From assembly GCA_017410325.1 (NCBI GenBank), contig JAFQRA010000011.1:1-64000 (forward strand): a stretch of DNA of 64,000 nucleotides, written 5' to 3'. This stretch comes from Clostridia bacterium (GTDB taxonomy: Bacteria > Bacillota > Clostridia > Oscillospirales > Acutalibacteraceae). Positions within the stretch are counted from its first letter, which is position 1. Each line of letters starts with the position of its first letter. Shown here in pieces: positions 1-9,189 of the stretch. A program made the translations under genes and the position numbers. Below the pieces are notes generated by a model. The model did not search any database and had not been told where the DNA came from. It saw only the letters and a list, made by a program, of their open reading frames with translations.

Positions 1-2
1 AT

Positions 3-198
3 TGTAGGGGAGGGCTTCCATGCCCTCCCGACATTGATGTATCAGTTACGTAACGGGAGGGGACAGAGCCCCTCCCCTACAGCTCGCCATAAAAATGATA
101 TAACATTTTGCAATGGGACGTCGAGGACGCCGTCCCCTACGAAATGTCCTTTGTCAGGTTTGTTCTGATTTGACAGACGACCAAAAGTAGCCCCTACA
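3..198. repeat. Intergenic palindromic repeats, GTAGGGG family
   Basis: The leading gap holds several short palindromes. Arms at 3-14 (TGTAGGGGAGGG) and 70-81 are inverted copies of each other. They enclose smaller GGGAGGG/CCCTCCC hairpins. A related unit ending CCCCTAC lies at 118-140 and another (GACGACC...CCCCTACA) at 172-198. Similar units recur near 28.0, 36.5 and 45.8 kb, always between genes, so this is a dispersed repeat rather than a local control site. No gene is visible before 366. Confidence 0.75.
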
Positions 199-237
199 AA
201 CTCTAATTTATATAAAATAAATAAATCTCCTCTTCTC

Positions 238-271
238 TTCGTCGGGTAATGTTGCATATCCGACGAAAATT
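238..271. terminator. Possible terminator hairpin upstream of glnN
   Basis: Eight-base arms TTCGTCGG (238-245) and CCGACGAA (260-267) surround a 14-base loop and are followed by an A/T run. It could end transcription from the left or be a regulatory palindrome just upstream of the glnN promoter. No gene before it is visible in the window. Confidence 0.35.
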
Positions 272-281
272 TTTTAACCGA

Positions 282-310
282 TTGAAAAGCGTTTTTCTTT
301 GTGCTAATAT
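282..310 (+). promoter_or_regulatory. Putative promoter of glnN
   Basis: TTGAAA (282-287), a 17-base spacer and TAATAT (305-310) preceded by TGC, an extended -10. This would give a leader of about 50 bases before the start at 366. Confidence 0.5.
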
Positions 311-365
311 GAATACTGTATTTTTATGTATTTTCTTTAAAACAGAAAGGCATGGTGCTTTCACG

Positions 366-2456
366 ATGAGGGATGTACCCGAGATATTCGGCAGTCTTGT
401 ATTCAACGACGACGTTATGAGTGCACGTCTGCCAAGGGAAATTTACAAATCGCTTCACAAAACCATTGAGGAGGGCAAGGCTCTCGACATCACGGTTGCA
501 AACGCAGTTGCCGCCGCTATGAAGGACTGGGCAATTGAAAAGGGCGCAACCCACTACACTCACTGGTTTCAGCCGCTTACGGGCATCACCGCAGAAAAGC
601 ACGACAGCTTTCTGACACCGCAGTCCGACGGCAGAATTATTATGGAATTTTCGGGCAAGGAGCTTATCAAGGGCGAGCCCGATGCATCCTCCTTCCCCTC
701 GGGCGGTCTTCGTGAAACCTTTGAGGCAAGAGGCTATACTGCCTGGGACCCGACCTCATACGCTTTTATTAAAGACGACTCTCTTTGCATTCCGACCATT
801 TTCTGTTCCTTCGGCGGTGAAGTGCTTGACAAGAAAACTCCGCTTCTGCGTTCAATGGAAGCAGTTAACGCGAAGGCGGTACGTCTGCTCAAATTAATGG
901 GTGACGACCAGGTTACGAGAGTAAACACAACCGTCGGCCCCGAGCAGGAATACTTCCTTGTAGATAAGGAAACGTACAAAAAGCGTCGTGACCTTGTAAT
1001 CACGGGCAGAACGCTTTTCGGCGCAAAGCCTCCCAAGGGCCAGGAGCTTGATGACCACTATTTCGGCGTAATCAAGCCCAGAGTTATGGCATTTATGCAG
1101 GAGCTCAACATTGAGCTGTGGAAGCTCGGCGTTTACGCAAAAACAGAGCACAACGAAGCTGCTCCCGCACAGCACGAGCTTGCGCCCGTTTTTGCAACGG
1201 CAAACATTGCCGCCGACCACAACCAGCTCACAATGGAAATAATGAAGAAGGTTGCCGATAAGCACGGCCTCGCCTGCCTGCTTCACGAAAAGCCCTTTGC
1301 AGGCGTTAACGGAAGCGGCAAGCACAACAACTGGTCACTTTCCACAAACTACGGCAAAAACCTTTTCAAGCCCGGCAAAAAGCCGCAGGACAACAAGACC
1401 TTCCTCGTCTGCCTTTGCGCAGTGCTCGAAGCGGTTGATATCAGCCAGGATTTACTGCGTATCACCTCCGCCTCTGCAGGTAACGACCACAGACTCGGTG
1501 CCGCAGAAGCCCCGCCCGCAATCATTTCCGTTTTCCTCGGCGATGAGCTGACAGAAATTCTCGACGCCATAGAAAAGGGTGAGCACGGCGAAAACAAAAA
1601 GGCTGAAACGGTTGTTACGGGTGTTGACGTGCTTCCCGATTTCAAAAAGGATACAACAGACCGCAACCGCACCTCTCCCCTTGCTTTCACGGGTAACAAG
1701 TTTGAATTCCGTATGCTCGGCTCAAGCTTCTCAATTGCCGACGTGAACACGGTAATCAACACAGCCGTTGCCGATGTTTTTGACCGCCTTGCGGACAGAC
1801 TTGAAATGGCAGAGAATATTGAAGAAGAGCTCGACAAATGGATGAGCCAGACCGTTACAGCCCACAAGCGTATAATTTTCAACGGCAACAACTACACTCA
1901 GGACTGGGTAAACGAAGCCCACCGCAGAGGTCTGTACGAGCTCAAAACAACGGCGGATGCCGTGCCCCATTTTGTAAACGAAAAGAACATTGAGCTTTTC
2001 ACCAAGCACAAGATTTTCACCAAGAGCGAAATTGCCTCCCGCTGTGAAATTATGCTGGACAGCTACTGCAAGGTGCTCCACATTGAAGCGCTCACAATGC
2101 TTGAAATGGCAAAGAAAGAGATTATGCCTGCCGTTCTCAGCTACACAAACGAGGTTGCAAACGGCGTAAAGCTAAAGCAGGATATCGGCATCATTGCCGA
2201 GGGTGACGCTACGCTCAAGCTGTGCACGAGGCTTACCGACCTTTACAACAAGCTTTACCGCAGAACGGATGCGCTTGAAGCAACCGTCGCAGGCCTCTCA
2301 AGCACCAACGACAGCCTTGAGGCTTCCTCATATTGCAGAGATAAGCTCGTGCCCGCAATGACAAAGCTGAGGTCTGTTGCAGACGAGCTTGAAACAATCG
2401 TTGCGGAAAAATACTGGCCCTACCCCAATTACAGCGAGCTTTTATTCAATGTATAA
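366..2456 (+). CDS. glnN: Glutamine synthetase, type III (GlnN)
   Basis: Makes glutamine from glutamate, ammonia and ATP in the cytoplasm. The 696-residue length and motifs fit the large type III (GlnN) enzymes, not the roughly 450-residue type I. Visible motifs are [14 protein letters not shown] (about residues 260-275), [12 protein letters not shown] (about 313-325) and [11 protein letters not shown] (about 376). The frame is open from 249, but the family N-terminus ([13 protein letters not shown]) begins at 366. The extra 39 codons have no family character, so 366 is chosen, although the best purine stretch (AGAAAGG, 344-350) is rather far away. It is followed after 26 bases by the reductase gene, probably co-transcribed. 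No GlnR or T-box signal was recognised. Confidence 0.93.
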   Translation: MRDVPEIFGSLVFNDDVMSARLPREIYKSLHKTIEEGKALDITVANAVAAAMKDWAIEKGATHYTHWFQPLTGITAEKHDSFLTPQSDGRIIMEFSGKELIKGEPDASSFPSGGLRETFEARGYTAWDPTSYAFIKDDSLCIPTIFCSFGGEVLDKKTPLLRSMEAVNAKAVRLLKLMGDDQVTRVNTTVGPEQEYFLVDKETYKKRRDLVITGRTLFGAKPPKGQELDDHYFGVIKPRVMAFMQELNIELWKLGVYAKTEHNEAAPAQHELAPVFATANIAADHNQLTMEIMKKVADKHGLACLLHEKPFAGVNGSGKHNNWSLSTNYGKNLFKPGKKPQDNKTFLVCLCAVLEAVDISQDLLRITSASAGNDHRLGAAEAPPAIISVFLGDELTEILDAIEKGEHGENKKAETVVTGVDVLPDFKKDTTDRNRTSPLAFTGNKFEFRMLGSSFSIADVNTVINTAVADVFDRLADRLEMAENIEEELDKWMSQTVTAHKRIIFNGNNYTQDWVNEAHRRGLYELKTTADAVPHFVNEKNIELFTKHKIFTKSEIASRCEIMLDSYCKVLHIEALTMLEMAKKEIMPAVLSYTNEVANGVKLKQDIGIIAEGDATLKLCTRLTDLYNKLYRRTDALEATVAGLSSTNDSLEASSYCRDKLVPAMTKLRSVADELETIVAEKYWPYPNYSELLFNV

Positions 2457-2482
2457 ATAAATTTAAACGGAGAGTGACGAAA

Positions 2483-3496
2483 ATGAAGTGTGCAATTTAC
2501 GGCGCAGGTTCTCTCGGTACCGTTCTCGGTGCTTATATGACCAAGAACGGTGTAGAGGTTGAGCTTGTAAACAGAAACAAGGCTCATGTTGCAACCCTTA
2601 ACGAAAAGGGTGCGCACATTACGGGTACCGTTGATTTCACAACACCCGTAAAGGCTATTACACCCGATGAAATGTCGGGCAAGTACGACGTAATTTTCCT
2701 TATGACAAAGCAGCTTCACAACAAGGAAGTTGTAACCTTCCTCAAGCCCTTCCTTACGGAGGACGGCGTTATTGCAACGCTCCAGAACGGTATTCCCGAG
2801 CCCGGCATTGCAGAAATCGTCGGCAACGAGCACACGGTCGGCTGTCCCGTTGAATGGGGTGCCGCACTCACCGCACCCGGCGAAGCAACTCTCACCTCTG
2901 AACCCGACAGCCTTTCCTTCCACATGGGCAAGATGCCCGGCATCACCGACAAGCAGCTTGCACTTGTAAAGGAGCTTCTTGAAAAAATGTGCCCCGTTCA
3001 CATTGAGGACAATCTCCTCGGCGCACGTTGGTCAAAGCTTCTTATCAACGCAACCTTCTCCGGTCTCGGCACCGTTGTCGGCGGCCGCTTCGGCGACGTT
3101 TCCGAAAACAAGGACGGACAGAAGGTTGCCGTACGCTGTATGAAGGAGTGCATTGACGTCGGCCACGCGGCAGGCGCAACCTTCGCACCCGTTCAGGGCA
3201 AGGACATCACAAAGCTCTTCTACTACACCAACCCCGTCAAGCGTGCAATTGCACAGCTTCTCGTTCCGATTGCAATGAAGAAGCACAGAGATATTGAGCC
3301 CTCGATGCTCCAGGATATCAAGCACGGCAAGCCCTGCGAGGTTGACGCTATCAACGGCGTTGTATGCGAATGGGGCAGAATGTGCGGCGTGCCCACACCC
3401 ATCAACGACAGAATTGTTGAAATCATCAAGAAAGAACAGGCAGGCGAGCTCAAGCTCGATGCATCAAACATCAGACTGTTTGACGACCTTCTTTGA
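2483..3496 (+). CDS. Ketopantoate reductase family (ApbA/PanE) oxidoreductase
   Basis: An NAD(P)H-dependent 2-oxoacid reductase-type protein of 337 residues. An N-terminal Rossmann motif GAGSLG is followed by the ApbA N-domain (about 1-155) and a helical C-domain (about 175-320). Enzymes of this family reduce 2-dehydropantoate to pantoate for coenzyme A synthesis, but many paralogues act on other 2-keto acids and no other pan genes are nearby, so the substrate is open. GGAG at 2469-2472 lies 10 bases before ATG 2483. The in-frame GTG at 2474 overlaps that site and is unlikely. It is probably in one unit with glnN and ends at a strong hairpin. Confidence 0.85.
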   Translation: MKCAIYGAGSLGTVLGAYMTKNGVEVELVNRNKAHVATLNEKGAHITGTVDFTTPVKAITPDEMSGKYDVIFLMTKQLHNKEVVTFLKPFLTEDGVIATLQNGIPEPGIAEIVGNEHTVGCPVEWGAALTAPGEATLTSEPDSLSFHMGKMPGITDKQLALVKELLEKMCPVHIEDNLLGARWSKLLINATFSGLGTVVGGRFGDVSENKDGQKVAVRCMKECIDVGHAAGATFAPVQGKDITKLFYYTNPVKRAIAQLLVPIAMKKHRDIEPSMLQDIKHGKPCEVDAINGVVCEWGRMCGVPTPINDRIVEIIKKEQAGELKLDASNIRLFDDLL

Positions 3497-3517
3497 TTTT
3501 AAAACCGAATAAAAATC

Positions 3518-3552
3518 AAGGCTTATGAGTGCGTGCTCATAAGCCTTTGTTC
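3518..3552. terminator. Bidirectional terminator between the panE-like gene and radC
   Basis: A perfect 12-bp stem (AAGGCTTATGAG at 3518-3529 with 3536-3547) and 6-base loop. T-rich sequence lies on both sides, so it can serve the plus operon and the minus-strand radC that ends at 3553. Confidence 0.85.
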
Positions 3553-4236
3553 TTATCTTTGAAATATCGTTGCCAGTCTTTCGTGGCTTGCCATTGAAAA
3601 CGCATCCGAATCGGTTAAAATAATGTGGTCGGAAACGGCTATTCCTATCGGTGCCATTGCGGCAACCAAAGCCTGCGTTGTTTCAACGTCTTTCCTTGAG
3701 GGCGAAGCAACACCCGTCGGGTGGTTGTGAACAAGTATGACCGACGAAGCATTGTTATTGAGTGCCAGCTGAACACATTTGCGTATGTCCAGCGAAGTTG
3801 TATTCAGCGATCCCTCGCACACGAAAAGGAAATTTTTAATCCTGTTCTGCGAATCGAGGAAAATCAACGCTCCGCGCTCGGTGCTCAGCCCGAAAAACTT
3901 GGGTTTTGAATAGTCAATTGCCTGCTGTGCCGAGCCGATTTCCGTAATACTGCTGACCTTATCGGCAGAATAGCGGCGAAAAAGTGCAGGCACCATTGTA
4001 ATCAGCGTTGCGGCAACGTCACCTATATCCTCAACCTGCACAAGCTCATCGTACGGTGCTTCAAGCACGGCAGAAAGTGAACCGAAGCGCTCAAGCAGCC
4101 TGTGTGCCGTTTCGTTGGTGTCACTGCGCTTATTGGAATAGAAAAGCAATAATTCCAGCACCTCGTGGTCGGCAAAGCCGTCCAACCCGTTGCGGCGGTA
4201 TTTTTCTCTTATTCTCTTTCTGTGTCCCTCGTGCAT
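3553..4236 (-). CDS. radC: RadC family JAB1/MPN+ domain protein
   Basis: RadC/UPF0758 protein of 227 residues. An N-terminal helix-hairpin-helix-like part (about 1-80) precedes a JAB-like metalloprotease fold with a complete MPN+ motif, HNHPTG followed ten residues after the second His by Asp (SPSRKD), then SDHIILTD. RadC proteins are widespread; the older DNA-repair assignment is doubtful and a metal-dependent hydrolase role is inferred only from the fold. AGAGGA precedes the ATG. The gene upstream (ending 4252) is 15 bases away on the same strand, suggesting an operon. Confidence 0.93.
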   Translation of the reverse strand: MHEGHRKRIREKYRRNGLDGFADHEVLELLLFYSNKRSDTNETAHRLLERFGSLSAVLEAPYDELVQVEDIGDVAATLITMVPALFRRYSADKVSSITEIGSAQQAIDYSKPKFFGLSTERGALIFLDSQNRIKNFLFVCEGSLNTTSLDIRKCVQLALNNNASSVILVHNHPTGVASPSRKDVETTQALVAAMAPIGIAVSDHIILTDSDAFSMASHERLATIFQR

Positions 4237-4251
4237 AGGACTGTCCTCTCA

Positions 4252-5274
4252 TTAAAGGTCTACAGAAACGGTAAACTCGTCAATTGTGTTGCCGTTGCTG
4301 TCCCTGAATGTGCTTATGGTAGAGCTTGCCTTGAAAGATGTTGTCTGCGAAACGAGAGGTCTGGCCTCTTCGGGAATTATAAGCGTTACAACCGTTTGGC
4401 CGCCCGTCTTGGTTACGTAGGCCATTTCATTATACTTCTTTGTGGGAGAAAGGCTGCAGGTACCTTTGTAGAGGTTGTAGGTAAGCGTGTCGGGTATTGA
4501 AATCATACCGCTTTTTTCACGCAGGGTAAGCGTCATAACACTGCTTCTGGTTATGTCATACTCACCCTCCAGATAAATCTTCATTCGAACGTATTTTTCA
4601 CCGTCGCTGAAGCCCTGTGCCCACCTTGCTTCGCCCGAATTGCCGCCGACTGCCGCCGTTGTACTTTCGGGAGCGGTTGTGCCAAGCTCCGTTACGGGGT
4701 TGCCGCTTTCATCGGTAAGCTGCTCGCCGTTTGCGTCCGTTACATATACGGGCGGCGGTGCCGTTGTGACAACCTCGGAATGAAGCTCAGTCACGGGCTC
4801 GCCGTTTTCATCGGTTACCTTTTCGCCGTATTCGTCCGTGACGTATTCCGTATAAACGGTCGTCTGCGGCTTCGTACGGATTTCCGTTACCTCGCTGCCG
4901 TCCTCACCCGTTATGGCTTCACCCTTCCAGTTGGTTATAACCTCGTAATAGGTTTCCGGCACGCGCTGTGTATACAGCGGCGATACGTGTGAGGTTTCCT
5001 CGACCTCGGTAGGGTTTTCGACAGGCTTATCGACAGCTATCTGCTGCCAGCCGTATTGCCAAAGAAATTTTGTCGGTACGTCGGGAATATATTCCTGCGG
5101 CTGTGTTGTCGTTTCGGGCTGTATGTTCTGAACAGTCGTTTCCTGCGGCTGTGTCTGCTGTGTCACATCGTCTTTACCGTCCTCTGTCAGCAGAAGCACG
5201 GATAATATGAGCGCAAGCGCAAGCAAAAATATTGCCGCAGCCGCTACAAGTTTATTGTTAACCGGTTTTGACAT
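4252..5274 (-). CDS. Membrane-anchored surface protein with TDENG-type repeats
   Basis: Unrecognised 340-residue protein. Start chosen at 5274 because GGAGG lies six bases upstream; the frame is open 15 codons further. Residues 8-30 form one hydrophobic segment without a lipobox or clear cleavage site, so it is probably an N-terminal anchor with the rest outside. Residues 33-65 are a Thr/Gln/Pro linker. Three degenerate repeats of about 22 residues (about 110-132, 144-165, 177-197) share the core VTDxxGExVTDExG and end in VTEL. The last 120 residues (ARWAQGFSDG...) look like a beta-rich domain. The same repeat core occurs once in the lipoprotein at 30.5 kb. It is upstream of and probably co-transcribed with radC. 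Function unknown. Confidence 0.8.
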   Translation of the reverse strand: MSKPVNNKLVAAAAIFLLALALILSVLLLTEDGKDDVTQQTQPQETTVQNIQPETTTQPQEYIPDVPTKFLWQYGWQQIAVDKPVENPTEVEETSHVSPLYTQRVPETYYEVITNWKGEAITGEDGSEVTEIRTKPQTTVYTEYVTDEYGEKVTDENGEPVTELHSEVVTTAPPPVYVTDANGEQLTDESGNPVTELGTTAPESTTAAVGGNSGEARWAQGFSDGEKYVRMKIYLEGEYDITRSSVMTLTLREKSGMISIPDTLTYNLYKGTCSLSPTKKYNEMAYVTKTGGQTVVTLIIPEEARPLVSQTTSFKASSTISTFRDSNGNTIDEFTVSVDL

Positions 5275-5423
5275 TTCGGCCTCCGATAAGTTAGTCTTAA
5301 TTATTATAAATAATAGCACAATTGTTCCGAAAAAACAATAGCCAATTGCTTCGGTACTACTTATAGTCTGTCTGACCCTTGGCAGAACTATATATTGAGC
5401 TTTTATTTAAATATAAAAAAAGG

Positions 5424-5453
5424 TTGACATTAAGGGCATTTTTGTTATATAAT
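5424..5453 (+). promoter_or_regulatory. Promoter of the rpmH operon
   Basis: Perfect consensus hexamers TTGACA (5424-5429) and TATAAT (5448-5453) with an 18-base spacer. The leader of roughly 85 bases before rpmH carries GGAGG at 5533-5537. The rest of the gap 5275-5423 is AT-rich. No DnaA boxes were seen in it. Confidence 0.85.
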
Positions 5454-5547
5454 ATCCCGATGTAAGGTCTAAAGTGGGGTATAAGCCCGATATGCTTTTT
5501 CTCCCTTTAGTCGTCAAACTACACCCTTGAATGGAGGTTATGCACCA

Positions 5548-5682
5548 ATGAAGAGAACGTATCAGCCCAAGAAGCGTCATCGCAAGATGGAACACGGCTT
5601 CCGCAAGAGAATGGCAGACAGAAACGGCCGCAAGGTTCTCGCCCGCCGCAGAGCAAAGGGCAGAAAGCAGCTTTCTTACTAA
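5548..5682 (+). CDS. rpmH: 50S ribosomal protein bL34
   Basis: A 44-residue, very basic protein, [20 protein letters not shown] onward, matching bL34 along its full length. It is a component of the large ribosomal subunit. GGAGG stands 10 bases before the ATG, and a consensus promoter lies 95 bases upstream. It is the first gene of rpmH-rnpA-yidD-yidC-jag. In most bacteria dnaA lies divergently just upstream; here the upstream neighbours are a surface protein and radC. Confidence 0.97.
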   Translation: MKRTYQPKKRHRKMEHGFRKRMADRNGRKVLARRRAKGRKQLSY

Positions 5683-5714
5683 TAAGTGAGTTGAGCTGAC
5701 ACAAGGGAACGGTT

Positions 5715-6056
5715 ATGGCTTCGACTATTAAAACACTCAATCTTAACACCGATTTTCGCCGTGCCTACAAGCGCGGCAAGGTGTACACAAGCCCTGCACT
5801 GGTTTCTTACGTAACAAAAAACCGTGCAGGTATTTGTCGTATCGGAATAACTACAAGCAAGAAAATCGGCAATGCTGTCGAACGCAACCGTTCAAGACGA
5901 GTGATAAGAGCGGCGTACCGTGCCGTTGCCCCGCTTACGGGCGGCGGTTGGGACATCGTTTTTGTCGCAAGAAGCAAAACAAAATACCTCAAAAGCACTC
6001 AGCTTGAACCTATAATTCTCAGGCATCTTGAGCAGGCGGGTGTTATCAACCGATGA
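5715..6056 (+). CDS. rnpA: Ribonuclease P protein component
   Basis: The 113-residue protein subunit of RNase P, which helps the RNA subunit trim tRNA 5' leaders. The diagnostic basic motif [21 protein letters not shown] spans about residues 49-69, and the N-terminal leader-binding part is [21 protein letters not shown] precedes the ATG at 5715. The last four bases overlap yidD (ATGA), so translation is probably coupled. Confidence 0.96.
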   Translation: MASTIKTLNLNTDFRRAYKRGKVYTSPALVSYVTKNRAGICRIGITTSKKIGNAVERNRSRRVIRAAYRAVAPLTGGGWDIVFVARSKTKYLKSTQLEPIILRHLEQAGVINR

Positions 6057-6289
6057 AAAAGGCAGTTTTGCGGATTATCCGCTTCTACCGTGAAAAAATT
6101 TCGCCGCACAAGCCACCTATGTGCCGCTATTATCCGACGTGCTCGCAGTACGCAATCGAAGCAATAGAGGTGCACGGCTTGTTTTTGGGCGGTCTGCTGG
6201 CGTTACGCCGGCTTTTGAGGTGCAATGTTTTGTTCCCCGGCGGGTACGACCCCGTTCCGCCAAAGAAACACCACTCGGAGGACGATTAA
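6053..6289 (+). CDS. yidD: Membrane protein insertion efficiency factor YidD
   Basis: A small (78-residue) YidD protein, inner face of the membrane, aiding insertion of proteins with YidC. Family hallmarks are [32 protein letters not shown] (about residues 7-38) with the conserved Cys of PTCS, and the later [13 protein letters not shown] segment. It overlaps rnpA by ATGA and yidC by one base, so the three are tightly coupled. Confidence 0.96.
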   Translation: MKKAVLRIIRFYREKISPHKPPMCRYYPTCSQYAIEAIEVHGLFLGGLLALRRLLRCNVLFPGGYDPVPPKKHHSEDD

Positions 6290-7263
6290 TGACCGCAATT
6301 TATGATGCAATTGCCGTGCCTTTCGGCTGGCTGCTCGGACAGTTCTATAATTTCGTAGGCAACTATTTTGTTGCCCTTGTTCTTTTTGCGCTTTTTTTCA
6401 AAATCATCCTTCTTCCCAGCGCAATCAAACAGCAGAAGAGCAGCGCCAGACAGGCAAGACTTCAGCCCAAGCTCCGCAGAATTCAGGAGCGCTACAAGGG
6501 CGACAAGAATGCACAGCAGAAAATCCAGGAAGAGCAGCAGGCTCTTTATCAGCGTGAAGGCTTCAACCCGATGAACCAGGGCTGTGCCCCCCTTCTTATC
6601 CAGATGCCTATTATTCTCGGCCTTTACGGCGCAGTTTACAAGCCCCTCACCTTCGCTGTGCGTATTTCCTCATCCGCTATCGCAACACTTACCGAGCTTG
6701 TCAGCAAGGTGGTTTCCGTTGACGGCGGCGCAAACGCAAGCCGTGCCAACAGAGCTATTGAAATCGTTATAATCGACAACATCGAAAAAATCTGGGACAG
6801 CGCACTTGAAGCAGGCATTGACGTGAGCATACTCGAACAAATCAAAGAATTTTCAGGCGAATTCAATTTCTTCGGCTACTCTCTTGCCCAGAATCCTTCC
6901 TTCAGCCCGCTTACACTGCTCACAATCATCCCCGTGCTCTCATGTCTCACATCACTTGCAACATCATTCATCGGCCATATCCGCTCCAAGCGCAACAACC
7001 CGGCTATGGCAAACAACCCCACTATGGGCTGTATGACCTTTGGTATGCCCCTCATCTCCCTCTACTTCGTTACAATGTTCCCGGCTGCCATTGGTATTTA
7101 CTGGATTATCAACAACGTATATTCTTTCCTTCAGACCCTTATCGTCGGTCACTTCTACAGCCCCGAAAAAGTTATCGCAAAACAGATGGTTGAAGAAACC
7201 ATTGCACGCCGCTCAAAAGAAATCAACACCAAGCTTATTGCGGCAAAGAAAAACGAAGAATAA
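6289..7263 (+). CDS. yidC: Membrane protein insertase YidC/Oxa1
   Basis: A 324-residue YidC/Oxa1/SpoIIIJ insertase that inserts proteins into the cytoplasmic membrane alone or with SecYEG. Start at 6289 is fixed by GGAGG (6277-6281) and the one-base overlap with yidD; the upstream open frame is a yidD shadow. Membrane segments are visible near residues 22-45, 95-125, 205-230 and 255-300, with a basic cytoplasmic loop (KQQKSSARQARLQPKLRRI) after the first. There is no lipoprotein signal peptide, unlike many Bacillus YidC proteins. Between transmembrane segments (about 125-200) lies a longer-than-usual extracytoplasmic stretch. Confidence 0.95.
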   Translation: MTAIYDAIAVPFGWLLGQFYNFVGNYFVALVLFALFFKIILLPSAIKQQKSSARQARLQPKLRRIQERYKGDKNAQQKIQEEQQALYQREGFNPMNQGCAPLLIQMPIILGLYGAVYKPLTFAVRISSSAIATLTELVSKVVSVDGGANASRANRAIEIVIIDNIEKIWDSALEAGIDVSILEQIKEFSGEFNFFGYSLAQNPSFSPLTLLTIIPVLSCLTSLATSFIGHIRSKRNNPAMANNPTMGCMTFGMPLISLYFVTMFPAAIGIYWIINNVYSFLQTLIVGHFYSPEKVIAKQMVEETIARRSKEINTKLIAAKKNEE

Positions 7264-7284
7264 TATTTAAGGTGGTAAAACATT

Positions 7285-8256
7285 TTGATTAAGGAAGCAA
7301 TCGGCGTCGGCAAGACCCCCGAGGAAGCTCTCGAAAACGCAAAGGTTGTTCTCGATGCTCCCTTTGAAGCTGACGTTAAGTTTGAAATTCTCGAAATGCC
7401 CAAGAAGAAAACTCTCGGCATTTTCGGCAAAGAAACACCCGCAAAGGTCAGAGCTTACTACGAAGCTCCCGACCCAGTTGAAGCACCCAAGCCCGTAAAG
7501 AGCGCTCCCGCAAAGCAGGCAAAGGCTCCCAAGGCTGCTCCCGCACCCGTTGAGGCTCCCGCAAGAAAGCCCGTTGCAAACCCCGAAGCCTTCACCGGCA
7601 CGGAAAAATACATCCGCTCAATCCTCAAGGGCCTCGGCATTGACGAGTGCTCCGTTGCTTTTGCAGAAGAGGACGAGGGCATTGCAATTGACCTTGACTG
7701 CGGCGAAAACTACGGCGTAGTAATCGGCAGAAGAGGCGAAACACTCGACTCCATCCAGTACCTTGTACGTCTTTATATGAACAAGGGCAAGGAAAACTAC
7801 AAGCGCGTTTCCATCAACATCGGCAACTACCGCGAAAAGAGAGCCGAAACACTCCGCGAGCTTGCAAAGAGAAACGCTGCAAAGGTTCTCAAGAACGGCA
7901 GAAATATGGTTCTTGACCCGATGAATCCCTACGAGCGCAGAATCATTCACACCACAATCCAGGAGATTGAAGGCGTTGAATCCCACTCCGTAGGCTCCGA
8001 TGCAGACCGTAAGGTTGTTATCACCCTTGCAGAAGGCTTCAAGCCCACAAACCCCGATTCAAAGGGCCGCTACAACAAGGGCGGCAACCGCAACGGCGGC
8101 TACAACAAAGGCAGAGGCGGCAACAGACAGGCAAAGCCTGCCGCAAAGGAAGCTCCCGCAGCACCTGCACGCCAGCCCCGTTCCGACCTGTCCAACGCTT
8201 CACGCTACGGCAAAATCGAGCCCAAGAAGCCCGTTGTAACTCAAACAGAAGAATAA
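7285..8256 (+). CDS. jag: RNA-binding protein KhpB/Jag (Jag-N, KH, R3H)
   Basis: An RNA-binding partner of YidC operons (Jag/KhpB/EloR), linked in Firmicutes to envelope elongation control. It uses a TTG start at 7285 behind AAGGTGG. Domains in order: Jag-N (about 1-52), Ala/Pro/Lys linker (58-95), KH with GVVIGRRGETLDSIQYLVRL (about 145-165), R3H with R-x3-H as ERRIIH (about 215), then a tail of about 70 residues rich in Gly, Asn, Arg and Lys (NKGGNRNGGYNKGRGG). That RGG-like tail is longer than in typical Jag proteins, which usually stop soon after R3H. It is the last gene before a strong terminator; mnmE and mnmG, which often follow, are absent. Confidence 0.95.
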   Translation: MIKEAIGVGKTPEEALENAKVVLDAPFEADVKFEILEMPKKKTLGIFGKETPAKVRAYYEAPDPVEAPKPVKSAPAKQAKAPKAAPAPVEAPARKPVANPEAFTGTEKYIRSILKGLGIDECSVAFAEEDEGIAIDLDCGENYGVVIGRRGETLDSIQYLVRLYMNKGKENYKRVSINIGNYREKRAETLRELAKRNAAKVLKNGRNMVLDPMNPYERRIIHTTIQEIEGVESHSVGSDADRKVVITLAEGFKPTNPDSKGRYNKGGNRNGGYNKGRGGNRQAKPAAKEAPAAPARQPRSDLSNASRYGKIEPKKPVVTQTEE

Positions 8257-8264
8257 AAAATATC

Positions 8265-8299
8265 GCCGTTGTATCAGTAACGATGCAACGGCTTTTTTT
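8265..8299 (+). terminator. Rho-independent terminator of the rpmH operon
   Basis: An 11-bp stem with one G-T pair (GCCGTTGTATC at 8265-8275, GATGCAACGGC at 8282-8292) and seven T residues. Confidence 0.9.
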
Positions 8300-8388
8300 C
8301 TTTATTTAACTTAGTGAAAGCCAAATATAACTATGTGAAGCATAATACCGCTACTCGGTAATACAAGTCGCCGCACGGCGAACAAAAC

Positions 8389-9138
8389 TTATTTGTATAT
8401 CCTGACCGCCGCACGAAGTCGGTCTTTTTTTGTTTTGCGTAAAACACCCTCGAAGATAAATCTTCCGCTTCCTCTCACGGAAACTGTATCGTGCTCCTCT
8501 ATGACGAGGTCGGCACGCAGGGTGACAACGCTGTTTACGCTCACTCTTCCCTGCTCAATCAATTCCTTTGCCGTACTTCGTGAAAGGTTATAGACGGCGG
8601 CAACAAGTGCGTCAAGGCGTTCAGAGGCAATAATAACCTCGCTTATATCGGGCAGGGCTACGCTTTCCACGGGCGGTGAAGCAACCTCGGTACAGCTTAC
8701 AGTAGTCCTTTTTACCGAATTCAGATTTTCACGGATATAAGCGCTGATTTCCTCCTTGCAGAAAAGATAGCCGCAGTTATCATAGACAATTATGTCGCCG
8801 AGCACCTCTCTTTTAAGCCCGAGTGCCATAACCGAACCGAAGAAATCACGGTGAGTCAGCTCATCGGCAAATTTTTGCGCAACGGGCTCGATTTTTATGC
8901 ACACGAAGTCGGGCACGGCCTCGTAGCCGCAGTCGCTCTCACTGCCGAAGCAGGCAATTTTGCGCTCTGCCCCCTCGTAGCCGCCTTGTAATTCAAAGCT
9001 GTACGGCAGGCGCATTGAAAGCAGCACACCCTGCTGAGCCGTGCTGAGAAAATCGGAAAACACCCATATCCCTTTGTTGCGGCTTCGCGAGGCAAGCTCC
9101 TTAAAACGCTTTTTCAAAAGAAGTTCATCATCAATCAT
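8389..9138 (-). CDS. S4-domain RNA-binding protein, YlmH-like
   Basis: A 249-residue protein built like YlmH: an N-terminal alpha/beta region (about 1-165), then an S4 RNA-binding domain (about 175-235) with RLDALVAAVYNLSRSTAKELIEQGRVSVN. In Firmicutes YlmH binds ribosomal complexes and lies in a division cluster next to sepF and divIVA; here it stands apart. Start at 9138 is set by CGGAG five bases upstream; the frame continues seven codons further without such a site. It is the third gene of a minus-strand group with the AbrB-like and cytidylate kinase-like genes. Confidence 0.8.
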   Translation of the reverse strand: MIDDELLLKKRFKELASRSRNKGIWVFSDFLSTAQQGVLLSMRLPYSFELQGGYEGAERKIACFGSESDCGYEAVPDFVCIKIEPVAQKFADELTHRDFFGSVMALGLKREVLGDIIVYDNCGYLFCKEEISAYIRENLNSVKRTTVSCTEVASPPVESVALPDISEVIIASERLDALVAAVYNLSRSTAKELIEQGRVSVNSVVTLRADLVIEEHDTVSVRGSGRFIFEGVLRKTKKDRLRAAVRIYK

Positions 9139-9189
9139 AATTACTCCGAAAATACACAAAGGTCGGTTTCAACAGCCGACCTTCGGTTT

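Noticed and set aside
2474..2476. GTG start for the ketopantoate reductase-family gene
   Set aside because: It overlaps the ribosome-binding site; ATG 2483 is correctly spaced.
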